This document shows, piece after piece, positions 46,562 through 58,671 of a DNA stretch of 64,000 nucleotides (the stretch's first letter is position 1; each line of letters begins with the position of its first letter). Under the pieces are notes generated by a model. That model worked only from the letters and a program-made list of their open reading frames with translations, had not been told where the DNA came from and ran no database searches. Source of the DNA: Ampelocalamus luodianensis (taxonomy: Eukaryota > Streptophyta > Magnoliopsida > Poales > Poaceae); contig CM070639.1 of the NCBI GenBank assembly GCA_036346255.1, positions 27,248,165 through 27,312,164 of the forward strand. The letters run 5' to 3'. Made by a program: the position numbers and the translations under genes.

Positions 46562-49170
46562 AGCCGAAGACCTAGATCACGGCCACTTTGCCAGGTTTGG
46601 AGATCTAAACCTAGTACCGCCATCTTGGGATTTCTTCAATTCTGTCACCGCCGGTGATCCCTTTTCACCATCGTCTACACCGCCGATTCGCTTCAATGTG
46701 TTCTACCCGGTGCTCACCATCTTGTCGTCGGAGGATCGCTGTAGCACTGCCTCACCATCAAAACCCTCGCTACTACTCTACTTCACCATCGCCGCTGCGT
46801 TCCAGTCACCACTGATGACCTTTTGGTCCCATGCACCACCTATTAGCATCACCAGAGCCTCAAGAACCCAACGCACATGTCCAAGACCTTGCCAAAACCC
46901 TTTGGCGCCGATTAGCCATCAACCCGAGCCACTGCCTTCACCCTCATTACCATTGAAGCCCTTGCCGATCCTTGCTACCGCATCAGAGCCGCTAGATGGA
47001 TTCACCTGAGCACAATCATGCCGGCGATGACCACCTTTTGCCACTGTTCGCTGTTGCCGTCGTTGAGCAGTAACAGTCGTCGATTTCAGTCAACATGGCT
47101 GCTTGTGTGTCAACCCCGTCACCGCCACGTGTGTGCCACTTGTGCACCGCGTCAGCACCTAGTCACGTTAGCGCCACCCGTACAGAAACCCTAACCCTAA
47201 ACCTAGTCTACTGTGAGCCATTTCTCTGACCTGTGACCCCACCTGTCAGATCCGCTATTCCATAGACCAGTGAGCCATGGACCCGTGAGCCAAAGCCGTG
47301 GACTTGGTCCATAGACCAAGGGTCCCACATGTCAGCCTCTGTTTCCTATTTTTAGATTTTATTTTAATTCTGAAATCACTGCTGACATTATGCTGATGCA
47401 CTAATTTGGGATTTCGTTTAGAAAGAAAATTCTGAAAATTCAAAATAGTAATTCATTTCTCTTTTTCTTAGATTTAAACCTTTTGAGAGCCCATTCTTTT
47501 TATACAAACTCTAATTGAACCCATTCAAGTTTCTAAATTCATCTAAATTCAAGCTCTACCTTCCTGATATTTTTATTTAATTTTTGGAGTTTATTTATTA
47601 TGCTATTTTGTATTTATTTGCTTTTTTGCTTTTGTTTGCGAGAGTAAACGTTGATACTTCGAGAGCTTTTGAGGAATGAGGAGTTGATCAAACCCAAGAC
47701 CAATACCATGACTTGTGCCAAGGCAAATTGTACCTTTGACCATGTTGAACCTAGTTTTCTAAAATTACCTTGATTCAAATTATTGCATTTTACTTTAAGT
47801 ATTTATTTAAATATTTTGAGATTAGCTATATACCCATTTGATTATATCCACTTTACTCATTGTATTATCATGATCTTTTTCACCCTAGCTTGCTTAATTA
47901 TTAGTTGGATTATCATAGCACCAACGTGGGTTGGTTAGGCATGAATAGTCTGCTTAGTCACGCAATGAGTTATTGATATCATTTTAAGTTGCAAGATATA
48001 AACTTGACTAAATGATTATGGAACATGTTAATGAAAAGACTGTATACTGTATGTTGTTACTCATTGATGGCATGTGATGCGCTTAACCAACAGGGTGGGA
48101 AAATATTTAGACTGATGCGAGTGGAAAAGATTGGTGGTATGATGGACTTGTGTTTGGAAAATGTGAATTGTGGTACTTAATTAGAATGTTGGTAGTCTCG
48201 CCCTGGTCAATTAAGGACTTAAGTTTATGCGCTATTGAACTGAGCCACAACTGTACAACCACGCCTGATGGGACGGGCCTAACTTAGTACGTTGTAGAAT
48301 TTTGACATTGACTATTCAAGTAGTCGGTTTAGTAATGGGTGGAGTTATGGACTACTCTAAATGTCACATCTATGGGCAGTTTTCCATCTCCAGCTCCAAC
48401 GGTGTGCGTCAGATCAGCGAATGAGGTTGGGGTTGACTGTATGCACATCGGGAGAGTCAATTGTTGATATGAAACTTCCTAAAGGTTTTGTTATGGTTGG
48501 TGATAGCTATACTAGTTATATCATGTGGGTAAAATGTACAACCTCTACAGAGTGTTAATTAATATATTAGATAGTCACATCCGTAGTTATAGACATTCTT
48601 GGGGATTTCAGACGAGGGGTTGACTTTCATAAAAAAACAATTGGGAAGGGACAGTTGTGTAGGGAAACTTATGCCGCTGTGTGAAAGAAACTGATTAGGA
48701 TATGGGAGCTTTATGAAAATACTTGTTAAAACTATTATTGTTATTTGTTTTAAAATACGCTTTCAATCAATTATTTGTATTCAATTGCAAATATTGTTTT
48801 ATTGCAAAATAACCATAGAAGCTATTTTCTTTGGAATAAGACATCATCTACATTTGCATTCTGTGGTACAACTTGTTGAGTACTCGGAGTACTCATTCTT
48901 GCTACAATCATTCAGCTGAATTGGAGGAGTCTTCGCCTGCTTTTGAGGAGAAGCTATACGAGAATGGTGATCGTTAGGTCTTGATCCCAATCGGTTGCCA
49001 ATGGCGAGTCGATGGGTATCCACTGGAGTTGCTTTCATTCTACTGTCGTTTTTTATTTAGTGTCAGCCTTGCGTGTTTAATAAATGTAAACTCGATCATA
49101 AGGTCAAAACTGTTATTAATTAATCAAATTAGTTGTTTATTCTTATATTCGTCTTGTATGGAATGATATT
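46562..49170 (+). repeat. 3' LTR of element G, piece 3
   Basis: 2.6 kb resuming after solo LTR E and ending at the A2 target copy atatt (49166-49170). The segment 47330-47660 recurs at 60440-60715, confirming a repeat. The 151-codon frame starting at 46554 straddles the E/G junction and is proline/serine-rich by composition; it is not a gene. Confidence 0.75.
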
Positions 49171-49412
49171 TGTGGGGACCCGGGTATTTAACTAGTAATA
49201 CTTAACCTCCATACGGTTCTAGCATTACTAATTAAATATCTCAAGCCTCGATGGACATGTGCTTCCCAGAATTGCAGCACATGCTCATCATCACAAAATT
49301 ATACATCATTTCCATACAACATTTAACACTATGTTCAACAACGACATACATAAAGTAAAGTTATTACAAAAGAGCCAACCGACCAAATAACACAATAAAC
49401 AAGAGTGACAGC
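49171..49412 (-). repeat. Remnant of 3' LTR of element A2
   Basis: Nearly identical to 50972-51213 (TGTGGGGACCCGGG to AAGAGTGACAGC), then diverges abruptly into gag sequence. This is the deletion breakpoint. Confidence 0.85.
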
Positions 49413-49421
49413 AGACGTGAC

Positions 49422-50290
49422 TTAATCACGGCCTGCTGAGGACGGGGAGCTGGTGCCGAAGGCCTCGGTGGTGGTGCAGCCTGAGAATGGGCCTGGTACT
49501 GGCCCAACGCGAGGACGAACAGGGCCGACCCGAGCCGACTGATGGGCCTCCCACTTGCGCTTGCGGGACTCGCCCAGCGCTCTCGCCTTGTGCTCGGCGA
49601 CGATGGCCTTATCCACCAAGGTCTGGAAGTCTACAAAGTCAACAATGGAGAGCTTGTCCTGGAGCTCCTCAGACAAACCCTCCATGAACTTCTCCTGCTT
49701 GGCCTCATCAGTGGCCACCTCAGCCGAGCGTACCTCACAAGATGGTTGAACTCATGGAGGTACTCAGTCACAGATTTGCGCCCCTGTTTGAGCGCAAGGA
49801 ACTCCTTCTTCAACTTCATCAGGCCGGCGGGGACATGTGCCCGACGGAAAGCTGACCTGAACTCCTTCCACGAGACCACGTGTCCCGCGGGCTGCATGGC
49901 GAGGAAGTTCTCCCATCAGGAGAGTGTCGCACCCTCCAACTGATGGGATGCGAAAGTGCCGCTCTGCTCCTCGGCATCGAGCAGCGTTGAGCTTCCGCTC
50001 AACGAGCACGCACCGATCATCTGCGTCCAGGGGATCCTCGGACCGAGAGAAGGTAGGAGGCTGAGTACGGAGGAACTCCGCAAGCCCCCACGAGACTGAT
50101 GTCCACCACCTCCAGATCCGGAGGCGCCAAAGGGAGTGGAGGTGTTCCTCGCGATGACCTCCAACACCCTGTGGTCCTCCGAACGGTTGCATTCGATCTG
50201 CATAAGGACTTCACCCATGGTCGGAGGAGGTGGAAGCTCCTCATTGGGACTACCCAGCTGATTCCGACCACTACGGGTCCCTCCAGCCAT
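49422..50290 (-). pseudogene. gag: gag of element A2, truncated
   Basis: On the minus strand Met at 50290: MAGGTRSGRNQLGSP, EVLMQIECNRSEDHRVLEVI, then LDADDR near 50035 in another frame. Next are FASHQLEGATLSWWENFLAM-like wording (frameshifted) and VVSWKEFRSAFRRAHVPAGL. Then come LKKEFLALKQGRKSVTEYLHEFNHL, DEAKQEKFMEGLSEELQDKL and DFQTLVDKAIVAEHKA. It ends at the deletion junction before any zinc knuckle. These are Tekay/Del-like Gag features. Shifts near 50070, 49950 and 49730 break it. Confidence 0.85.
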
Positions 50291-50951
50291 CCTGTTTCAC
50301 TAAGATAAGTTAGGTACAACTCGAGACCCAAAAGCACGGAATCCAAACTCAATTAAAATGACCAAAAAATAACCACAAGAGAGCATAAGACTACAAGTTA
50401 CCAAACCGACTTCCCGAAACGACTAACCCGTATGGAAAGAACGAGTAATCGTTGGAGAAGATCAAAATTTCAGAATTCATCTCTAGCTCTAAACAGCTCA
50501 AAAGAATCAAGGTATAATCACCTAATAGAGTATTAGGCATTTAGCTAACTCATATCACTCCTTACCCTTATAGTCCCACAAGTTTTAGTTGAATTAACCT
50601 CTCATTTCCTACCTCCTTCACTAATTACTAGCTAGCTGCCCAAATCTGTTTCTTTAAGCTTCTGGCTGAAATTTCCTGCTCCAGAAGCTCCCAATTCCAT
50701 TAATGGACAGTCAACACTTAAAATTACAACACTCATGGTTTTCCCAAAACCAAATTTAATCGATAAGTGACTAGCCTTTGAAAGGAAGAGAGGAACAACT
50801 TTTTCAAAACTTAATCAAGAGCAAGGCGAGATGAGCAAGCTAAGATAGGCAAGGAATAAAATCTGAGAACTTACTTAAATCTTCATGAACCATTTGAAAG
50901 TAAGTTTTCAAAATATCCTAAAGGCGACCAAGCTAGGGGTTTCTACGTCAG

Positions 50952-50970
50952 TATGGCTCTGATACCAACT
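50952..50970 (-). other. Primer-binding site of element A2
   Basis: On the minus strand AGTTGGTATCAGAGCCATA, with a perfect TGGTATCAGAGC match to the initiator-methionine tRNA 3' complement, two bases after the LTR. Confidence 0.9.
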
Positions 50971-50971
50971 C

Positions 50972-53900
50972 TGTGGGGACCCGGGTATTTAACTAGTAAT
51001 ACTTAACCTCCATACGGTTCTAGCATTACTAATTAAATATCCCAAGCCTCGATGGACATGTGCTTCCCAGAATTGCAGCACATGCTCATCATCACAAAAT
51101 TATACATCATTTCCATACAACATTTAACACTAAGTTCAACAACGACATACATAAAGTAAAGTTATTACAAAAGAGCCGACCGGCCAAATAACTCAATAAA
51201 CAAGAGTGACAGCGGAAGCAAAAACGCCATAAGATGGCTAAGAACAAAAGTCGACCGGTTAGCCAACACAACCCACAAGGCAACCGACCGGGCCGCCAAG
51301 CTAGTCGCCCCGAATGCTACCACAACACAGCTCACAAAAGTTAGGCCCTTCGAGCTCACCTTCTTCCTCTGCAACAATTTACATTTAAGCAAGAACAGTG
51401 AGTACACAAGGTACTCGCAAGACTGACGTGTGGAATAGCAGACCTATTCATAAGCTACATGCAGGCTTATTTAAATGGAGGTTGTATGTCTCATTTTGCA
51501 CAAAGCCAACTTTATTTGCAATAATGTAATACATTTAAAAGCAAATTTACAAATCTGTTTTATTGTTGAAATAACAGCGAAATAACGATAAATACAAGTA
51601 ACCACCTGGAAATGACTATCCCAATAGCCACCACAACATAGCACGAATCCCCGATTCGTACCACCCATCAAGTTTTAATAAAAAGGTTGTAGTCTAGTTC
51701 TCACGGGGCGTATCCGAGCGTGTCCATAACCTAGGACGAGGCTATTCGAATAGTTTTAACCTGCGCAGGTGTACCAATGTACCCACACCCGGACCACCTT
51801 TAAGCCACAAAAGCACACTTAGAAAGTATACCAAGCACGGCTAAGTCCTCTGAGACATTTCCAATCTTGTGCATTAACTACGAGCGCTCGTATGGATAGA
51901 AACTCATACGCTTACATTGCAAGCCGAAAAACAACAAATCCCATCACGGGTGAAGTCTTTCGGACACTACAATGCTCCCAACACCATCCCTCCTGCGACT
52001 CCCTGCGACCCGAAGCCAATACACGCCAAAGTACTAAGTCAAGAGAGGTCCCATACCCTCTAGTGTGGTTAGCACGCAAAATGCTCAGTACGGTGGCGCA
52101 AGTAACTCGGTCCTTAATGACCCGGGCACCATTCCAGTCACACCCCAAAAGAACACCAACAAAACCATTGTGCCCAAGTCCAAATCATTTGGTTTTCAGT
52201 TTTTAATTTTCACAAGTAAACATGGCACAAGGTTGAAATCATAAGTGATAATAAGTTTTATGTGATCAAGGTTATCGACAAGTCGATAACCGCCCATTTC
52301 TACCGAAGCTAAGCATGGCTAAGCAATTAATCCGCAAAACTACTAAGTGACAAGAACTCATCCACGAACTCTAAATCACAGCAATAACCTAGTCTCAATG
52401 GTAGTAAAGGATAATCATTTGCCTAAGGAAATGCATCTACTAGGTCAACTAACGACAATAGTTTAACACAAAGTAGCAATGCATACATAGAATTTGGAAA
52501 CAACATAAATAGTTGAAAAAACAGGGATTAACATGATCAAACTGCTTGCCTTGTTGGAATTGCTCTTGCTGCAGAAGAGGATTCTCAGGTTCAATAAACT
52601 CTTCGGAACCTAACGCGAAAATGCGATAAAACTAATAAGAACGAAGAACACCAAATAAAACTCAACAGCAAAAGACATCCAAATCTAATGAAACTTATAC
52701 AGAAGCTAGGGGGTGATTTTAGACAATTTTAGGAATAAGAATCATACAATTTGGAATTAGGATGCAAAAGTTATAGCCAAAATACACTCTCTCAGCCTAT
52801 TAAATCAACTAAATTAATTATTGGTACTGTTCATGGCAAAAATTTCTAGAGTGATCTAAGCTCTGAAATTTTTATAGCAAGTAGACTATGACATCCTAAT
52901 GACAACAAAGTTGAGTTTACTAAATTTGGAGTTATAATGATTTACTTATGATTTTTTCTAAGTTGTGAACCTAGCACATTACATCTCCAGAAACATAAAC
53001 ATGTTCAAAACCTATTTCATATTAAAGTACACTAACAGAGGAATCTAACAAAATTGATTTTGCACATTTTGGAGTTATACAGAAAAAGATATGCATTTTA
53101 CAAGTTTAATTCTATTTTTGGGATATTCAAAATTAGCAGGAATCAAGTTATTTGAGTTACACAATTTTCGGTGATAGAAATATGCCTAAATGCATTTTTA
53201 TATTAAACTTCAGTGGCATATAAATTTATTACAATTGGAAACATCTAAAAAGGATTTAAAATGAATTAGTTATGAGTTTCTAAAGTTTTGATACAATTTT
53301 CAATTGATAAATAAATACTTACAGAAATAGAATCCAACTTAACGGAAATAAACAACGTGGACGCACGAGAGCCCTCGATCTAACATCCTACGGCCCACGC
53401 GCGCCGGGAACAGCGCACGCGCGCGATCCCAAAAAGGAGCCCACCGTTGGATCAAGATCCAACGGCTCACGAGGAGGTATACATTCGGACGGTGCGGTTG
53501 CCTCGGCCAACCACGACCACAGATCTGAAGATGGACGGCTCGGAGCGCATCTCCCTTCGGAGAGTCCGATTGCACTCACGATCTCAGCCGTAGATCGTGA
53601 GATGGACGATCCAGAATGACAAGAGAACCGGACGGTCCAAATACACTCCAGATCTGGGCCATTGATCGCAAGATCGACGGCGGACTTAGATCGAAGTTCA
53701 AATCGATGCGCTGACATGTGGGGCCACACATTAGCGACTGCGAGTCACACACGCGAGCTTTAAGACACGTGCACAGGGCTCGGGGCCCACATGGCAGCGA
53801 GACACCCGGCGATTTTAGGACAACGAATTAAATACTAATGACCAATGATTAGTGATGATTAGTAATTAATGTGTCCTAAAGATTTTCACGAGGGGGGGAC

Positions 53901-55936
53901 TAAGGGCCCAACTGGCAGTGGCACAGGGGTTATCTCCGACAGCCATTAATGCCAACACTTAGCTAACTAATGATTAGGCATTAATGATGTCCTAACCGCA
54001 CAGATTAACGCCAGCGGAGGGGATTACAGGGGGTTGGGCCCACATGTCAGTGAGACATTAGGCCAGATTAAGACACAATTAATACTTCTAATGATTGGCA
54101 ATGATTAAGCATTAACTGTGTGCTAAATAAATGACGAAAACGGGAGCTCCCAGCTGACAAAAACCGAGTGCATCTCACAACATGTTGCGGCGACTCCGGT
54201 CGCGGCGGCGCCAACCAAATACCAAAATGGGTTCGCAATAGTGTTGCGGTCCCCGTGGTAATGACCTCGCTAGCGGTGGAAGTCTAGAACGCCGGCGAGC
54301 CGGAACACACAGATGGAGGCCTTTTCGGCAAAACACGAAAACAGCAAAATGCTCCGCTACGGTCCAAGAAAGCGAGTGCCACGACTTCTAGGGACTAAAT
54401 AGAAGTTACCTTAACCGAGAGGAGCTTCAAAGATGGCCGGAGAAGACTTGGACACGATAGGGTTCACCGGAGCCGAGGAAGACGAAGTAGAAAATGAGGT
54501 TCTGAGCAAAATGAGTGGAACCAATTCATTACCATAACATCATTATAGCTCAGAGGAACTCTAACAGCAAGTAATTGCAAAATGAACCACTTACCGGAGT
54601 TGAAGAAGAAAGGGGGCGAAATTGGCTGAAAATCTCTAAACTTAAAATTGAGTGATTCCTATGAATGCAACCCAAAATCAAGTTAGGGGAAATGTAAAGA
54701 AAGTTGAGGAGCTCAAAGGGGTACAAAAAGATTGAAGATGAACCACTGGACACCAAGATCACCAATGGAGCTTCTCGGGTCAACAATGGTGTTTTGAGGA
54801 TTTGAAGTGGTTTTGAGCTCAAAACACAGAGAAGAGCTAGGGGTGGTGTAAAGGAACACCAGGAGGGGCTAAGGGTTCAATATATAGAGGAAGGATTAGG
54901 GTTTCGAGCAAGAACAAGAGTCCATGGTGGGCTCGGTTCAAGGCACGGTCATGGACCACGAAATGATGGGAGCAAGTGAGACTCGGGATGGAGGAGCCGA
55001 AAGCCTGGGGCACATTTAATGCCCCATAGAGAGATGATGACGAGAGCGAGCTCGAATTGACAAAACGAAACCGCCCTCCCTCTCTCTCTCTCTCTTCCTG
55101 CCATTGACGCACGCGCTGCACGGAGAGACAGAGGAGGAAGAAGAACAGAAAAGAAAACGGTGACCATTGGATTGAAAATGGACGATCAGGATTAAAAAGG
55201 ATCCGGCTGAGGGTCCCTAATACTCCAAGCAATCAGGGCGGTCCGATCAAAATGAACGGCCCCGATGGATGGAATGATTGTGGCGGTCCGAATGACTCCA
55301 CCAATGCGGGCCGTGCGATTAAATCCAACGGTTGATATCAATCGCGCGCTAGAAAGGGACCCGATGCAGTTAGTGGGTTCGACCGAGTCAAGTGGCTCGA
55401 GCCCGAGCCCAACTCGAACCTAAGGAACAGTGAAACTAGGTTTGAGGTTTTAATTTAGACAGAGACTTTTGAGGATTTACTAGAGGTAGCAAGACAACTC
55501 CAAAAATTCTGAAATTTTTACAGGAGCTTGCTGACTTAGATAATGACCTTGTGTAAAATGTTCAGAGATTTTTATGCAGTGCATCTTTCTCCAAAAGTTT
55601 TGCAAGGTTCTGGTTTAAGGTTTGACTGAGAGTCAAACAGGTTTGACTGCCCTCTAAAATATTCAAACAATTTCTAGAAATTGTGAAATTTTTCAGAGGG
55701 GTCACATACCATCCCAAGAACTTAGGAAAAATATTTCCAAGAGATGATCAAAAGATTAGACAAGATTGTTTTTGAAGGATCAAGATTTAGATCAAAAGAC
55801 TTGTGACTTTGTATTTCCATAACTCTTGTACAAGAATTGTTTAGTACACACAGGAAATACATGATGTAAGAAAAAGTTTTAATTTCTACTCATTTTCTTA
55901 CATTTGAAACACAAGTCTGAAACTCGGGATGTTACA
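50972..55936 (-). repeat. 5' LTR of element A2 (4.97 kb)
   Basis: On the minus strand TGTAACATCCCGAG to GGGTCCCCACA. This is the most complete A-family LTR here and the reference used for A1, E and the piece at 63907. It contains the CCGTTGGATC palindrome (53448-53469) and several GATC...ACGG segments at 55200-55340. No protein-coding frame of substance is seen. Confidence 0.88.
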
Positions 55937-55941
55937 ATATT

Positions 55942-56031
55942 CATCTACATTGACACTCTGTGCACTAGCGTGATTCTGGACTATTGCATTATACACAGAG
56001 GGTCCAGATTTGTATATTTGGGTCCTGACAT
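55942..56031 (+). repeat. 3' LTR of element G, terminal piece
   Basis: Last 90 bases, ending GGGTCCTGACA. The hAT-like frame starts at the very next base (TTC GCT CAC), which fixes the element end. Confidence 0.78.
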
Positions 56032-57004
56032 TCGCTCACCAGTTACAATTGGTGGTTGTCACTGTTGCAAGTTATAGTAGAACTATTGCTGATTTTTTCA
56101 ACTATGTTCCCCTGATAGTGATTGTTGTTAGTGTATCATGAAAGAGAAAAGATGTGTTGATTGAAAAACATCATGATATCTTGTTGTAGAAGTTAGAGAA
56201 TAGTTTCATATCTGCTGGGAGAGGGCTGCATCAGGAATCTAGCCTAGCTAGGCCTGGAGATACTCGGTGGGACTCACATCTCAAAACCTTGCTTCGTACA
56301 TACCAAATGTGGGAGGCAACTGTAGATGTGCTAAAGCTTATAAGTAAAGATGCTTGTCAAAACATAAGTTATGGTGGAGCAGTAGGTTTGATGAAAAAGA
56401 TGGAATCCTTTCAATTTGTATTCATCATACATTTTTAATAACCTTGTTGAGCATAACAAATGAGGTATCACTTGCTTTACAAAGGAAGCATCAAGACATC
56501 GTTCAAGTTATAGGCTTGATACAGGATGTGAAAGAATGCTTGGAAAATACAAGGGACAATGGGTGGGAGCTATTGTTCAACCAAGTCAAAAACTTTGTAA
56601 GGTATATGGGATTGATGCGCCAAATATGAATAATTTCATTGGAGTTAAGGGTAAATCTATACGTCGAAAGCATACGGTGACTTAACACCATTATTACAAA
56701 GTTGATATTTTCAATGTTGCTCTTGAAGCAACTATGAATAAAATGAATCACCGCTTTAATGAAGTTTCCTCGGTGTTATTGGTATGCATATCTTGTCTTG
56801 ATCTAAGCGACTCATTCTCTAAGTTTAATGTTGATAAGTTTTTCGACTTGTCGAGTTTTATGCATATGATTTCATGGTGGTGATCGATTCTTATTAAGAA
56901 ATCAGCTTGAGACCTTCATTCTCAACATTAGGAGAAGTGAGGAATTTCATGGATGTCGTGATATTTCAAAACTTGCTCAATTAATGGTTAAAACAAAAAA
57001 AGAA
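56032..57004 (+). pseudogene. hAT/ZMYM1-like transposase-derived gene, 3' part
   Basis: Frame fragments in order: FAHQLQLVVVTVASYSRTIA (56032 onward), KLENSFISAGRGLHQESSLA, RPGDTRWDSHLKTLLRTYQM (56240-56310) and ITNEVSLALQRKHQDIVQVI (56450-56510). Then come VKECLENTRDNGWELLFNQV, the HHYYKVDIFNVALEA stretch (56685-56730), MNHRFNEVSSVLLVCISCLD and ILNIRRSEEFHGCRDISKLA near 56930-56980. This wording belongs to the plant TTF-type/ZMYM1-like proteins derived from hAT transposases (DUF4371 and dimerisation regions). There are frameshifts near 56390, 56600 and 56640, and a stop near 56683. The 5' half is displaced beyond the left edge of the window by element G. Confidence 0.78.
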
Positions 57005-57230
57005 TAATTTGAAAACTATTCAGTGATAATCATGTAAGGGGTTCAAACTATTCAATTATGTCATACTCGTATTATTGTTACCTTTTAATGTATTCTCAAT
57101 TAAACCATAATGGAGTTGAAACTATTCAGTTATTGTCGTACTCATCTGATTGTTATCTTTTAATGTGTTGGACATTAAATGATGTCTTGATGTCATGTTC
57201 TATGTTACTAATTACTGTTATTATTTGTAG
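57005..57230 (+). other. A/T-rich spacer upstream of PIF transposase
   Basis: Contains an imperfect duplication around AACTATTCAGT (57016-57026 and 57119-57129) and ends in TTATTTGTAG before the next ATG, possibly a 3' splice site for a 5'-UTR intron. No terminal inverted repeat could be identified. Confidence 0.35.
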
Positions 57231-58581
57231 ATGAGTTCATCAAGTGACATTGATGGTTCAACCACTGAGAGTGACATTGATGGTTCAACCATCGAGAGCG
57301 ATTTAAGCAAAGATGATATCGAAAAAACAAAAAAGAGGAAGTTACCATTTCAGGATTTTGTTGCAGCAGCGGGTTATGTAGGTATGCACTACTACGACAC
57401 TTATCTAAACAAAAAGGAGAGGAGACAACCCCTCCTAACTGGTTATGAATGAGTTGTTGAGCAACTGGGTGATGAGAGAGATTGTTACTCGATGTTCCGA
57501 ATGAGTAGGTCTGTTTTTTATAGTTTGCATGAAACTTTGGTTGCAAATTATGGCTTGAAATCAACTAGGACTATGACTTCCGTAGGATCTTTGGCTATGT
57601 TCTTGTGGATAGTTGGTGGCCCTCGGTCAGTTACTCAAGTTCAAAACCGCTTCAAAAGGTCAACAGAAACAATCAATAGAAAGTTTGGTGAACTCTTGCA
57701 ATGTGTCTATCTTTTATCTGAAGATAATATTAAACCAACGAATCCAGAGTTCACAACAGTGCATCCAAGACTTCTAGATAACCGCTTCACGCCGCATTTT
57801 AACAATTGCATAGGTGCAATTGATGGCACACATGTACCTGTTGTTGTTCCAATGATGAGCAGGTTGCCCACACTGGTCGTCATGGATATATGTCTAAAAA
57901 CGTGATGGCAGTGTGTGACTTTGACATGAGGTTTACCTTTGTTGTCGCCGGTTGGCCGGGTTCAGCGCATGACACAAGGATTTTCAATAACACTTTGGAC
58001 AAGTATTCGAACCGGTTTCCACATCCTCCTGAAGGTAATTAGCTCTTTAATCATATAAATATTTGTTATGATAACATTCAAAATTTGTATTGTCAACATT
58101 TATAAATTTCATGTATACAGGGAGATATTATCTTGTTGATGCGGGTTATCCCAATCGAAAGGGCTATCTAGCTCCTTACAAAGGCCAAAAGTACCATCTA
58201 CCAGAATTTCGCCATGGTCGACAACCGAGTGGGAAATATGAGGTGTTCAATCACGCTCACTCGTCCCTTCGCAATGTGATTGAGCTTTCCTTTGGTGTGT
58301 TGAAGATGAAATGGAGAATCTTGTTGGCGTTGCCAAGTTACAAAATGAAGATTCAAATGAAAATTATAATTGCATGTATGGCGTTACACAACTTCATCAG
58401 AGATAGTGCTTTACGTGGTGAACTTTTTGAGATATGTGATCTTGACGAAGATTATGATCCAAACGATATACAAACTATATCATTTGGAGGGCACAATGTC
58501 AATGGATCAGCAATCGATGATGGAGATATGGGTGTCTTTCGTGATAGTATTGCTACTTCTTTAACGGCCGCAAAAGGGTAA
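57231..58581 (+). pseudogene. PIF/Harbinger transposase, two exons, one stop and one frameshift
   Basis: ATG at 57231. The N-terminus is Ser/Asp-rich, followed by YYDTYLNKKERRQPLLTGYE. A TGA at 57450-57452 stands where a Trp codon would fit. The frame continues with CYSMFRMSRSVFYSLHETL and the nuclease domain, NCIGAIDGTHVPVVVP (first Asp) near 57810-57850. A one-base shift near 57855 follows, then VMAVCDFDMRFTFVVAGWPG (second Asp). Intron: donor gtaatt at 58035, acceptor tatacag at 58121. Exon 2: YYLVDAGYPNRKGYLAPYKG, then HSSLRNVIELSFGVLKMKWR (Glu) and ACMALHNFIRD, ending at 58581. All three DDE positions remain. DDE_Tnp_4 family, DNA cut-and-paste with 3-bp TTA targets. The companion Myb-like ORF and the TIRs are not found. 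Confidence 0.88.
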
Positions 58582-58597
58582 ATAGATTACATTAATA

Positions 58598-58599
<2 letters not shown>

Positions 58600-58668
<69 letters not shown>
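58600..58668. repeat. (TA)n microsatellite
   Basis: About 34 consecutive TA units, starting 19 bases after the PIF transposase stop. Length is likely to vary between individuals. Confidence 0.97.

Positions 58669-58671
<3 letters not shown>

Larger units (their letters stand above)
49171..55936 (-). mobile_element. Element A2: gypsy retrotransposon with intact 5' LTR and large internal/3' deletion
   Basis: On the minus strand: 5' LTR (55936 down to 50972, 4965 bases), PBS, gag, then a direct junction near 49412-49427 to the last 240 bases of the 3' LTR (49412 down to 49171). Protease, RT, RNase H, integrase and about 4.7 kb of the 3' LTR are deleted. The outer duplication atatt (49166-49170 and 55937-55941) is perfect, so the deletion happened after insertion. 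Gag is of Tekay/Del type. It is inserted in the LTR of element G, whose last 90 bases follow (55942-56031). Confidence 0.88.
4804..56031 (+). mobile_element. Element G: Tekay/Del-like Ty3/gypsy retrotransposon, split by six insertions
   Basis: G is reconstructed from six collinear pieces: 4804-4828 (gag), 13640-16451 (gag, protease, RT, RNase H), 32419-34332 (integrase end, PPT, LTR start), and LTR pieces 42348-42613, 46562-49170 and 55942-56031. Each junction is supported by a target-site duplication flanking the intervening element: tgaac, aaatt, a 9-bp ctcgcctgc, agcc and atatt. The 3' LTR would be about 3.35 kb, long as in the Tekay/Del chromoviruses, and the RT wording agrees (YLDKFLIVFIDDILVYS). 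G itself sits in a hAT-like gene whose frame resumes immediately at 56032. Its 5' LTR is outside the window. Confidence 0.82.

Noticed and set aside
46554..47009. 151-codon Pro/Ser-rich frame
   Set aside because: It begins inside solo LTR E and crosses the target duplication into the G LTR, so it cannot be an ancestral gene.
50952..50970. Possible tRNA gene fragment
   Set aside because: It is only an 18-base methionine-tRNA-complementary PBS; no cloverleaf is present.
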